Below, in pieces: positions 45,405 to 57,695 of a stretch of 64,000 nucleotides of DNA. The notes under the pieces were generated by a model. It searched no databases. It was not told the DNA's origin and saw only the letters and a list, made by a program, of their open reading frames with translations. Origin of the DNA: Cinnamomum chago (lineage: Eukaryota; Streptophyta; Magnoliopsida; Laurales; Lauraceae); assembly GCA_038049695.1 (NCBI GenBank), contig CP142453.1, positions 20,464,001 to 20,528,000 on the forward strand, written 5' to 3'. A program made the translations under genes and the position numbers. Positions within the stretch are counted from its first letter, which is position 1. Each line of letters opens with the position of its first letter.

Positions 45405-48264
45405 ACTCTCTCAACTTTCCATCATAACGGAGTTTAGACTAAAATAAAGTGAATAATTGTGATGGTTTCCAAACAAAAAGTGAATTTCGAAATTGTCAAT
45501 GGGGAGGATTTCCTAGAAATCATCAAAAAAAAGTCCAAATGATTTGCAATCCTTAATTTCCACAAAATAAAACTACTTATGTAACTTATGAAGATGCCGA
45601 ACATCACCAACATCTCAGGTCCCAAGGTGGTGTTAGGAATGGCCAGGTAAGGTCTAGTTGGATAGAAATGCACAGCTTATTCTTATGGGGTTTTTTTTGG
45701 ACAAGAAGAAAAGGAAAGCCCAAGCCAAAAGAACTTTTTTCATCAAAGGAAATTATCATAAAAACGAGAGCAAGAGAACAATAAAGCAGAGATCTGTTTT
45801 GTTCCACTTCAGACACATATAAAAGAGTAAAGAATTCAGAAATCACAAACGGTGGGTCAATGCTTAGTCAAAGTTTTATATATGATTAGGAAAGGTCTGA
45901 TGGGACATTAGATATTCCATAAAAAAAGGTGCTTTGTGGTGACTTTCACCCTTTTTTTTTTTTACATTATCCGGTAATTATTGGCATATAGAACACTCTC
46001 CCAAGATTCATGAATTCTAAGTAATTTTGTTATGAGCTTGTATAAATTGATTAAATTCACATGCTAGGCTAAGATGAACAGTACTGTGAGTTTATGGGAA
46101 TATGGTTGATCTTGAATTTTCATGGGCCCTACTTGTAAAAATTTTTGGTCGTTGGTTTTGGAACTGGGCCTCACAGCATGATAGACTCCTAGTGGTGGTC
46201 CTTTAGTAATATATATAGAAAATGAGGAATCTCTATCTTTTCTAAGCCTTCGTGCAAAAATGAAATTAGATTTATATTTGATTGTCTCTTGATTTGATAC
46301 TTCACCTCACTTTACCCCCCATACGGTAATTTTAGAGGGGGACTGCCTAAACTTAGTAGAGAACATCCCTAATCTCCATAGGATTTCATGACTCTGCTTG
46401 TATAGCTTCTTAGAAAATGGGGAATACTGTTGACCATGGTCCTTCCAGAGAGCCGTATATCTCTCTCATGTCTATATATAGCTCTTTAGGGGCATGAGTG
46501 ATAAAATCTCTATTCAAATTCAAATTGAGAGATGATAAAGATAATAGGTTGGATCAAACTCTTTAATTTTAAATTTTAAATTTGAATGGAGATATGATAA
46601 TGATAGAGAGTTGGATAAAACTCAAACTATTCTTTTTTTATATCACCATGAGATACCTTGTGAGTGGTGTCTCTTTATGAGTGGGGTCCACCCACATGTA
46701 AACACGAGTGGGCCCATCACAAATGCCAACACTACCAAGTGTAGAAGTAGGCCCCAGTGGGCCATTCTTGATAAAGACCTTTTGACCCTTTCTGTGTGAT
46801 GGCTGTCTTTCCTTTTGTTTTGTTTTGAACTTCCCATATTTGTAGCATAGCTGCATGGAAAGATAGAACGGTGGTGCATAAAATCAACTGGATAATGACA
46901 CGACAGAGAGAGAGAAAGGTGACAGCCAAACGCCCTGTGACTTTTAATCCCTCTCAACTCGACATCTGCACACATCTTCTGCATGCTCATCGTCTGCAGC
47001 TCTCCAGCTGAAGCTCTGTAATGCTTTCTACATTCGGATACCTGTGAGAGTTTGAGATCTTGCAACTCTGTCGCTTAGCTGTTACAGCTGCAAGGGATCC
47101 GGATATGCTTCCAGATTCCAAATGCATGCTTTGTCTGGGGTTTATTATTGTTGGATTCTCCAAGTTGATTTTCCGAGTGCCAAATTTAAAAGACGCGTTT
47201 GTGCAATATTGAGAATTTATGTGTTTTCTACGCGGTAGAACTTGGTTTTGTAATTTAACCGAATTATACTTTCTTTCAATTCTAAATAAAGTGGGTATAA
47301 AATTTATTTTTGGATTTGGATGAGATTCAGATATGAATCTGGATAAAAGCCTATAGGATCCGAAACGTACGGTAAGATCCGAAACTGGATCCTTATATGT
47401 TCCGACCTGAGGATCCGAATGCAGGAGAACTACACCCATATAATAAAAATGTTTATAAGTTTTAAAGACCTTCATAGCTTAATCATGTACAATTTAATAG
47501 CCATGCTTGTATGTATCCAAAATTTATTTTGGAGCTCTTTTTTCCAATTATACTAATTTATTTCACATCTTATTTTGGATTCAGATCTAGAATCAAATCC
47601 ATTTATTTTTTATATGATATTAGATCTGGATACATGACATATAGGTTCCGTATCAAATCCAGATCCGTAACAATGAAAATAGTTTACGGTCGCCCTAGAT
47701 CCAACCCATTTACATCCCAAGACATGCAAGGACTTCTTCCCTTGGACCCACTCCCACGCATAAAATATAGAACCCATAGACTTACCACCCTCAATAGTCA
47801 ATTCTTTAGATCCCTAGAACTGCAAGGAGTTTCCCTTGGTCCCACCCATAGATAAGAGAATCCAGAGACTTACCACCTCCAATTCTTTCTATATGCAGGT
47901 ACTTTGTACATTAAAAGAGGAGAGGGAGGGAGAGGGACATTAATGTATTATAGCTGTAAACTTAAAAAATCCAACACCTACTCTTAAAATCTGTATCAGA
48001 ACTTTAAAGGGAAGGAGAGATACCAGGGAATCAAGACAACCCCCATGACATATGTACAGTTTCCCTGGCTGCCTTCTCTGCATGAACACCGTGTGTCTCT
48101 CCATCTTGTCATTCCCCATTCCTCCAACTCACCTCTCCCTTCCAATATTTAGCCCCTCAACCTCTTTTCATTCTAGAAATCCACAAGCCCACCAGGTCCC
48201 CCATCCTTCTCTCCATTCAAAACTTGGAAGAGAAATAGAGGACACAATATAAAGAAGGAAGAGA
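45405..48264. other. Intergenic and upstream region of CSLA
   Basis: 47310-47420 and 47580-47720 hold GGATCCGAA/CAGATCC-like motif clusters, ending in CCCATTTACATCCC, possibly decayed MITE of the TAGGGATGTAAA family. The last 200 bp before the CSLA start are pyrimidine-rich, as in a leader. I could not place a convincing TATA box. Confidence 0.45.
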
Positions 48265-49477
48265 ATGAGGGGTGTTGGTGTGGGAGAGCCTGTGAGGGAT
48301 GATGCGGTTGAGAACTTAAGGTTGGTGTGGCAGCTGTTGAAATGGCCTGTGGTGGTGCCTCTTCTTCGTGGGGCGGTCTTCCTGTGTGCTGTGATGTCTG
48401 TGATGCTGTTTATAGAAAGAGTGTACATGGCAGTTGTGATAATTTGTGTGAAGGTGTTGGGTAGGAAGAGGTATACGAAGTATAAGCTAGAGGCTTTGAA
48501 AGACGATATTGAGCTCAATAACAGTCATCCAATGGTGCTTGTTCAAATCCCCATGTATAACGAGAAGGAGGTAACTAAAATTTGGCTAATAATTTGTTTG
48601 AGAATTGCTAATTATATGCATTAATCTTGTGTATCAAGCAATATTAAAATAAAATTTGGAGACGTGTCGACGGAAGGGATAATATTAATTTTGAATGGTT
48701 CGGATTATCAATAGATAGGTCCAATGGTGGAGTTCCACACATCTCACTCACATAGTCAATACCTAGATTTTACAAGAGGGGTTTTTAAGATCTCTTTAAT
48801 CCCTAGAATCAGACATGCCCTATGAATTAACTCAGGGCGGTAGGTAGGCTTGCCAATTTCAATCAATTCAATGAATTCAAATTTCATCCAAACAAATTCG
48901 CTACATCTAAATCAATTTCTTCCTATGTATTTCAATTAAATCCATACAAGCGGGTTCATGCTTCTATGCAAACAAACAAGCATTCTCATGTATTCCAATA
49001 CCATGCAACCAACTAGCCCTATTGGACAAGGAACTCTCATGTAACCAAACAAACGGGCGCTTAAGCAACCCTATGAATGAGGAAAATGGATGCTGATAAT
49101 AGAATAGAGAGTTTTCCAACTTATTACGCCCCCTTTTCCCAATCACAAGCTTGGCATTTGAGCAGGCAACAAACCCAACACCAATTATAATGAAATGAGG
49201 CCCATATAATAACAAATTATAAGGCCAAACACATTCATAGTTGAGTGGTGTTGGTACCTTAGCATCACACACATGATTGAGTGGTGTTAATACCTTAGCA
49301 TCACACACATGCCCGATCGACGCCCGATCGATTTTCAGGGTCTTTAAGTTAAAGAATTGCTCCATGACTAATTAGCCCAACTTAGCAAAAAAGAAAGAAA
49401 AAAGACAAATTAGAAGGGTATAAAATGAAGCTTAGCATATAGTCCCATCATCATTTTGTTTAATTACTTATTTATTT

Positions 49478-49527
<50 letters not shown>

Positions 49528-50002
49528 CCTTGTTTTAGGTATACCGGCTTTCAATTGGAGCTGCATGTGGGCTGTCATGGCCATCGGATAAGATTATAAT
49601 TCAAGTGCTGGATGATTCAACAAACCCCATCACTAGGGTGAGGAATCAACATCATCAACCCAATAGAATGAATGAATCACATTGGATTGTATTTAGCTAT
49701 CATCTTTAAACAAAAAAAAAATCTAAATTCATATTTCTGTACAGGACTTGGTGGAGTTGGAATGTGAGAGATGGGTGAGCAAGGGAGTAAATGTAAAGTA
49801 TGAGACGCGGAATAACAGAAATGGGTACAAGGCTGGAGCTCTTCGTGATGGCCTGAACAAGGACTATGTCAAAGACTGCGACTTTGTCGCCATTTTCGAT
49901 GCAGATTTCCAACCAGAGGCTGACTATCTGTGGAGGACTGTTCCATTCCTACTCCAAAATCCAGAGCTGGCTTTGGTTCAAGCTCGATGGAAATTTGGTA
50001 TA

Positions 50003-50063
<61 letters not shown>

Positions 50064-53000
50064 TATTTATTATTTTGTTTTTGTGCTTCATTTTCCAAGT
50101 TCTGTGGCTTCAACAATGGTGCAATTACATTTGATGCTTTCTAATGTTGAAAAAAAGATATATAGACACCCATGACCCACCTCACTAGATAGTGACTCAT
50201 GGATTGTGGACAGAATATTTCAGGGCTCCCTCTATCCATCTAAACTATAGAATTTAGTAGGCCAACCACAACAAACTCATGCGTGGAAGTGGTATTTTTT
50301 CTTTTATAATAAAGGGTGCCAGCCCTTTGAGACAGACTAATCCCTACGGGCCCGGAGAAACCAGGTAAATCCTCTGTGGCCCCAATGTAGCAATGCAATT
50401 TCAAACCTTCAATCTCCTGGAGCAAACCGTAGTCCTAAGTCAACTGATCTACCTCTCAGGGTTTATGTAGAAATGGTAGGAGAAGTGATTGAGTTGAGCT
50501 TATAGATAGCCTTATGATATAAATAAAATACTTACAAAATCTGATGGGCATATTAAAAGTTATGACTCCCGAAAGTCGGTGTGTGAAAAGAGTGGGCCTA
50601 GAAGTCTAATGTCTCTCACGTTCATAGGGGGAGATCATGTCCTCACGTCCAAATCATGGTCGGAAAACTCGGGACATCCAAATCATAGTTGGAAAATTCG
50701 CCTAGTTGACTCTTGACTCTTCCAACCCATCTTGTTTTGATGAAGGACCTATTCAAATACATGGGAGACTTTTCAAGTCATCTCATTTTAATAAGTTTGC
50801 ATTTTGAACTATTTAATAGGTGGATCTAATTTTAAACAATTAATATTTATTTTTAATTAATTATGCACGAGGCTTGGAGTCAGCAATTTAAAAAGAATGA
50901 CTGAAATATCATTTGAAACTTATTTTTGATCTTTTACATTTGATATTTGGACTACCAACTTATGTAATATGCACTATTTTTTCTTTTATGTTCTTTATTG
51001 TAGTACTTTTCTTGCATATATAAATTTATTAATTTGAATTAATTATCATGCTTTCATGTAAATAAATGTATATTTATACATTATAAGTAATGGATTTATT
51101 TTTAAATTATTTTTAAAGAAAAACACGACTCTCGTGAGTCTCCCCGCATTGACTCTATCCGAGTCATTTTCTTATTCATTGGACGAGTTACTCCGAGTCA
51201 CGAGTTTTCCAGCCCGGGGTCAAATAGGACCTCAAGAGGTAGGGTTCCCTATTTTTCTGTGAAGTGAGTAGACTGATAGCTCTAGTCGTGATTCCTGACC
51301 ACGATGCATACATGTATTTACATTCTCTGTTTTTCATTTTTCCTCTTTTGGGGGGGGGGGGGGGGGGGCTATCACTGCTTGTGTGGTACAGTGGTTGAAT
51401 ATTAAAATAGAAGCTGAAGACTTGGTTTAATCTCCTCAAGTGGTGGTGATTAGCTTTCAGCTTAGTTTTAAAGTTTTCTTCTTATCTCATACATTGCAAT
51501 TTCAATGGAATTTTTTTCTTTCCTAGCACATGAAGAAAAAGTTTTACACACAGTCACAGACACATTCAATATTGCGCCTGAGTATAATTAAATGCTTGCT
51601 TTATTTTTCTTTGTTAATCTGATTTCTGCGGTGTAGTTAACGCTGACGAGTGTCTAATGACACGCCTCCAAGAAATGTCCCTGGATTATCATTTCAATGT
51701 GGAGCAGGAAGTGGGTTCTTCCACATATTCGTTCTTCGGATTCAACGGTAATTCTCATGGTTTTGAAGCAGAACAAAATCATGTTTTAGTTTACTACAAC
51801 TGGTAACATGGTGAATTTGCAGGCACTGCTGGAGTTTGGAGGATCCAAGCACTTTTCGATGCGGGTGGATGGAAAGACAGGACTACTGTAGAGGACATGG
51901 ACCTGGCTGTTAGGGCTAGCCTCAAGGGATGGAAATTTGTTTTTGTTGGAGATTTATCAGTGAGTTCTTTTCCATTTTTTTTTTTTTTTTTCTATCATCT
52001 CTTTTTCAGTTTTTTCACTGTTTTCTACTCAATTGATGCAAAATGCCATGCAGGTAAGAAATGAACTACCAAGCACATACAAAGCATATCGATATCAACA
52101 GCATAGATGGTCTTGTGGGCCGGCCAATTTGTTTCGGAAAATGTTTAAAGAGATAATATTCTGTGAGGTGAGTATGCTTCATGACTGGACTACTGTAATC
52201 TATCTACTGGATAAATATCCACAAATGGACATTGGAATCAGTAATGGGTCAAGAAGGTTGTTAAATCTTTAGTAAAAAAATGATCAATTAACATAAATAT
52301 AACATTTGGCGCAATAACAGTAGAGGATTAATCCAATGTGAAGGCATAGCTCAAGATATGGTGAAGTCTTGTGCAAAGGATGCCGCACCCTTGATGCACA
52401 GGGACCACAACTGATTAAACAACGTTCTCATCTAGCACCCCGAAGAACGATTTTACTGTTCAACAAGCTCAACAAGCTCCTGAATAGTTGATGTAACTTG
52501 ATCAAATGTTTTCAATCCATAGTTTTGCCCTTGATGGAGAATTACTAAGCAAAGATCGTACGATCATGGTCATATGTAGGTGCCCCATGCAATTTAACCC
52601 ACCACATGACAGAATACTATCCAATATTATTTATCATGCAAAACATATAAATATGAACAAGATATAATTCTTCCATTTCAACCCTATTCATACATATTGA
52701 ATGCTACTATAATTAGTGATAATTTCATTTTTTTTTCTCACTTGTTGTAGAGTAATTTGGATGAAAATTTCCTTGTTGGCATTTACAGAAAGTGTCCGTG
52801 TGGAAGAAGTTCCATGTCATCTACGCATTCTTCTTCGTCAGGAAGATTGTTGCTCATTGGGTCACCTTCTTCTTCTATTGCATAATAATTCCGGCAAGCG
52901 TGTTGGTGCCAGAAATCCATCTTCCAAAATACATTGCAGTCTATATTCCATCAACAATTACCATTCTCAATGCAATCTGCACTCCAAGGTATGAATAAAT

Positions 53001-55050
53001 TGAGAAGCTTGATAATAATAGTCACATGGAAATTTGCAAAGAAAATGAGACAATGAACAATGATGGATGGTTTAATTTCCATAAGCCATATTGATTGGGT
53101 TCTTTTTGTTCCTTGCTAATCAGGTTTACAAGTAGAGCAAGAAAACAATAAGATCAGGATTTTTAGTATAATCAGTTTCGGTTTTGCAAATCGGTGAAGA
53201 ATTACACAACTAATTTAGAATCTTAAATTTATCAGTGGTTAGGCTTCATCTATTCTTGAAAGGCTGATTCAGAGTACAAGCTTCACATCATAAGACAATG
53301 TAGAGGTGTTTAATTGGAAAGGGATTCTCACTTTCTAGCTAGAAGGGTCATCCATCCACACTATCAACTTGGTTAGAATTTATATTACCTTAGGCATCCA
53401 TCAAGGGGGCTGATAATGCAGAACCCAACAGTCAATTTTGCAGTCTCTTGATTGATGGCTTGCATCATCTTTATCAAAGTGACCACCCTTTTGAATGGTG
53501 GGAAAGCACAGTTGGGGCTTCTATGATCAAGCCCATTGAATCTTCTAAGCTATATAAATACTTGAGAAACAAAAAACCATGTGAGATATTTTTAGTAATG
53601 ATACCATCTGAGAGGATTTCAACAACATTGTTGTAATGAGTGCATATTCTAAAATCCTTAGATGATTACTGAGATCATGAATGGGGTCATTTGAACTGGT
53701 AATGCTTAGTTCAAAATTTTGAAAAACAATGGCTATTAGGCATCAAGTTAGTTATGACTGACTCTGAATTGTTTGATGTTGAAGGTCCTTGCATTTGCTG
53801 GTTTTCTGGATACTTTTTGAGAATGTCATGTCCCTGCATCGGACTAAAGCTGCGATAATTGGGCTCCTAGAAGCGGACCGTGTGAACGAATGGGTCGTTA
53901 CAGAAAAGCTTGGGAATACAATGAACAAAAAAATCAGTATCAAAACACAGAAGAAGCCTCGATCACGAATTGGGGAAAGGTATGATGCAGTCTGCCATGG
54001 CAGTCCTCAAGTTACATTTTAGTTGCATGTGAATCTTATGCTTTGCACTTTCACTAGGGTGGCAATGGGCTGCGGTGGAATGTACAGCGCGCGAATCTGG
54101 CCGGACAAGGGCTTTAAATTCTAGGCCTATGGATCCAGTTCCAGAGCTGTTTAATCAATAGGTTGAGCTTAAGACAGTGTGTCAATCTTTGAATTGAGCC
54201 TCAATACAGTTCTCTGCTTTTGGATTTTGTGGGCTCTGCTCTGGGGAGGCCCAATGCACTGGCATGGGCCATCACCTGATAAGAAATTGGGTCCAGATTT
54301 TGGTCCACCTATCTGTTGTCCTAGTTAGGGACAGTGTACATGAGGGATACGGGACATTCGGGAGTTTTGAGTCTTTTCTAAAGTGGGGAAAATATGGGAT
54401 CTATTGTGCATGAGGTTTTCTAATCAGGGTCTTAACAATTTTGCCTCTGTGGATCCAACCTGTTTATTCTTATAGCCCACAGATAGGGAGAAGGATTGCA
54501 ATAAAATGAGGGTGTTCCTCAAACTAACTCACATATAAGTTAAAAAAAAAAAAAAAAAAAGACAATCTACCTATTGTTTTATAATGAATTTCCCTATTGT
54601 TTTATGATAAATTTGCGAGGCTGCGAAGGTTTGTGAATTAGGCATTTACCGAGCATTATAATATCCCCAGTGAATGTTTTTAACATTTGATGAAAGGTCA
54701 TGGTGTTTAGATTGTCCATATTGACTAAATTTGAACATTGAGTTACCCTTATTGTTTCTAGAAATGAATTCTCTCTTTTCTAGATTATTTTTTTCACTGA
54801 GTTCTGTTGTTATCATGGATTAGTAAGAGTATAGGGAAATGTGGCCCCTTCTGTTTCTCACTTGTGGATGTTTTTGGTTTTCAAACCCAGGATCCATGTA
54901 CAGGAGCTGGTAATGGGTCTCTATCTGCTGTACTGTGCAATGTATGATTTTGCCTTTGGCCACGATCACCTGTTCATCTATCTATTCTTCCAAGCAGGGG
55001 CCTTTTTCGTGCTGGGATTTGGGTACATTGGGACGTTTGTACCCAACTAA
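48265..55050 (+). CDS. CSLA: Glucomannan 4-beta-mannosyltransferase (cellulose synthase-like A)
   Basis: Nine exons join in frame: 48265-48570, 49539-49637, 49745-49997, 51637-51747, 51823-51959, 52054-52167, 52789-52988, 53785-53979 and 54891-55050. They give 524 aa, close to the roughly 530 aa usual for CSLA. CSLA enzymes are Golgi GT2 transferases that use GDP-mannose (and GDP-glucose) to build the beta-1,4 mannan or glucomannan backbone. The protein has an N-terminal membrane segment (about residues 33-62), then the GT2 core: VLDDS (Asp127/128), DAD (187-189), TVED (Asp281) and QQHRW (317-321). Several C-terminal membrane spans follow, including [15 protein letters not shown] and the final segment ending FVPN. 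All catalytic motifs are intact and there are no internal stops. Introns 1 and 3 contain long (TC)n tracts, and intron 3 holds a SINE. The convergent neighbour is a DUF641 gene 2.6 kb downstream. Family identity is very secure; CSLA2 versus CSLA9 type is not resolved. Confidence 0.95.
49481..49538 (+). repeat. (TC)n tract at the CSLA intron 1 acceptor
   Basis: About 22 TC repeats (49481-49524) lead directly into CCTTGTTTTAG, the intron 1 acceptor. The tract extends the polypyrimidine signal. Confidence 0.85.
50008..50062 (+). repeat. (TC)n(TA)n tract in CSLA intron 3
   Basis: A TC run followed by a TA run begins 11 bases after the intron 3 donor (49998). Confidence 0.85.
50294..50455 (-). 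mobile_element. tRNA-derived SINE, copy 5, in CSLA intron 3
   Basis: Same family as 2134-2322. The minus strand has GGTAGATCAGTTGACTTAGG at the head and GGTTTGAAATT at the B-box, with a body including GGGCCCGTAGGGATTAGTC. Antisense to CSLA. Confidence 0.78.
51345..51369 (+). repeat. Long G run in CSLA intron 3
   Basis: About 18 consecutive G residues follow a T-rich sequence. Length may be imprecise, as such runs are error-prone in sequencing. Confidence 0.8.
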
Positions 55051-55419
55051 ATGCAGCACCTACAAATAAAAGATACAGGATTTTGATAGGTGAAAATTTT
55101 AGTTTGTATGATGAAAATGCGTTCATTACCTATTCTGTATGTATTTTGCAAAGTTGGTCTGTTGGTGTGAGTGGATGCATCTCATCAAAGTGTAAAGAGG
55201 CAAAGATTACATGGATCTATTGGATTGCATAATTCTTTACAGAATCCTGAAATGATGCCACAAAACAGAAAAATAAAATTACATATGTTTTCTATGAAAA
55301 CAGCCGATGGGCAGTAGATTGTGGTGTCTTGTGTTTGGAAATCAACTCATGAATGGAATGAATTACTGTTGTTGGCTCATTAGGCCCCTAGTATTGGCTA
55401 AGGACTACAAAGAGGCATG
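55051..55419. other. 3' flank of CSLA
   Basis: No further coding sequence. A-rich segment with AATAAAA near 55270 that could serve polyadenylation. Confidence 0.45.
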
Positions 55420-56825
55420 AGATCTCAATGGGTTGCAAACTACTAAATGAGTTCTCTTAATGATATAAATTTTTTAAAGAAGATAAAGAAGGTACTATTC
55501 CTAACATAAAGTAGGTTATCAGAAGGATGAAGAAAAAGGACTAAAGAATGTACCTTTTCAAACATGTAGTGGATTGTCAAATTCATGAACCCATAGAGAA
55601 GAATGAAAAGTGGGTTCTGAAGAGAGAATAAAAGAAAAAAGGAAAGCAAGGAGGAGTTTTTCACAACATGAAGCAGGTTTTCAAGAGGATGAAAAGAGAG
55701 AGAGAGAGAGAGAGAAGAAATGGGATTAAAGAAGGCAATGGTCCAATCATATAGTGGACTCTGTATTTCACCCAAATTCAAATCCGGGAATGGGCCCAAT
55801 TACTGATTGAAAAAAAAAAATTCAGATCCAACTTTGGCCATTTTTGAGTGCAAATGTGGCTGGATCTCAACCTCATAGGAATCATGCATTCCAGCCAAAT
55901 CCGGATTTGAAAATGGGCGCAATAACTAAATTACAGCAGCGTTCCTGTAAGATTGATATCTAGCCAAATCCGCATCTGAAAATAGGGCCAAATCCAGAAT
56001 CCGAAAATGGGGCTAGATTTGGATACAGAAATGACCCCAAATTCCGATTCAGTTTGGACCTAGTTTCAAATCCCAATTAGCTGAATTATAGTTTTCATAT
56101 ATGAATGAGACCCATGCAAATCTCTAATCGGAAATGGGGCCAAAATTTGGACTAAAAGTGGGCTTAAGATCATATAAAAAACAGGCCTAGATTCTGATTC
56201 GAAATTTTGGCTGAATTACAGTATCCATATATGGTCGAGATTCAGCCAAATTGGACAAAGAAAATGGGACTGAATTTCGAATTTTAATCTGGCTAAAAAT
56301 CGGATAAAGAAATGGGCCCAATTTAGAATCCAAGTTTGGGTCAATTTTCAGATCTAAATTTAGCTGATTTATAGCGTCAGTGTAGAGCTGAGATCCAGAT
56401 CACAAAAGCACATTTTTAACAAATTTGGGTCAAAAAATCTTTTTCTTTCCATCTCTTAAGGCCCACTTCATAGTCTTTAACAATACCTTCTTTTAATCTC
56501 TTTTCATCATCCTCTTGAGAACCCACTTTGAACAATACCTTCTTGCATTCCTAAAAACATTTCATATTTGGACTCTGTCTACTTCAATCCTTTTTATCTT
56601 CATCTCCTGAAAAACCGCTTCATGTTTTAAACATTACTTTTTGTTCATCTTCTTGATAACCCACGCCATGCTTAGAAAAGTACCTTTCTCCCCCCCCCCC
56701 CCTCTTTTCACACACTTGACCTGAGAACCCACAGAACGTTACAAACAGTACCTACTTCATTTTCTTCAGAGCAAGCTCATCTCATTATGAAACTTATTAT
56801 CCGCTGTGCAACCCACTGAGACCCC
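55420..56825. mobile_element. Foldback-like element with inverted subterminal minisatellites
   Basis: Left part (55470-55760) has degenerate repeats around GGTTYTCAAGAGGATGAAAAG and AGTGGRTT. The right part (56440-56790) carries the same repeats in inverted order (CATCCTCTTGAGAACCCACT, CAATACCTTCTTTTAATCTC). Outer ends include TGAGATCTCAATGGGTTGCA at left and TGCAACCCACTGAGACC at right. The middle (55790-56400) is a second array of AATCCGGATTTGAAAATGGG-like units. No protein. Confidence 0.6.
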
Positions 56826-57695
56826 TTTCTTGTGCTCATTAAGGACAAGACCCACCCTTCTTTCTATTATTTGTTTCAGCCGTACTAGGATCAGAAAAAT
56901 GGGCCATATATGGAATAGAAAGACGAAGCAGAGAAAAGAAGAGAAAAAAAAAAAATCAATGTGGTGAGCTGACATGAAAACCTTACATTTTCTAGTAACA
57001 GAATCATACTAACACTGCTAACACTCCTTTGTTAATTGAATACTCTTCCTATCCAGGCCTTTTTTGTATTTGTCATGGCTCAAAACGGTCCCAGACAAAA
57101 TATTGCTCTACTAGTTAGTGATGGAATGATATGTACCTCTCAGCAGGATGGATAAAGCCCTTATATATGTAGTATTACATAAAGTTTAAGCTAAGCTAAA
57201 GTTTGTAATGCATAGACAAGCTCAACCTATAGATCTTGAAAATTGACAGGGAAGCTTACATAGTACAATTTAATTTGAGCTTATTTAGAAATTAAAAAAG
57301 GGAAAGAAAAACACCATCCAATGCTTTAACACCAAAATTTCACATGTTTCAAATGAGAAAACCATACTTAACATTGCCAACAACCTTCTTTTACAATGTG
57401 TCAAACTTCCCAAATTCAGACTTAGGCATATCTTTGTTGATTGAATACCCCTTCCTATCCTTTCTAGGCCTTCTACCTTGTGGACATGGCCCAAGCCAAG
57501 GTGGTTCATACAAAATATATTGCATTAGTAGTGCTCAAATAACAAGCGCGTCAAGAGACAGAGATGCATATTCGAGTGAGAGCTGTCAGCAGCAGAGTCT
57601 TATGTGCAGTCTATCCTATTTTGATCATGAGTATAATACAAAAGCTTCAGTTGAGCTCAAGTTTGTTGTGCATGGTCAAGCTCAACCTTGAGAGG
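56826..57695. other. Intergenic between convergent CSLA and DUF641 genes
   Basis: AT-rich. Open frames up to 115 codons (57344-57691) have no known match and overlap the likely 3' UTR of the DUF641 gene. Confidence 0.4.
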
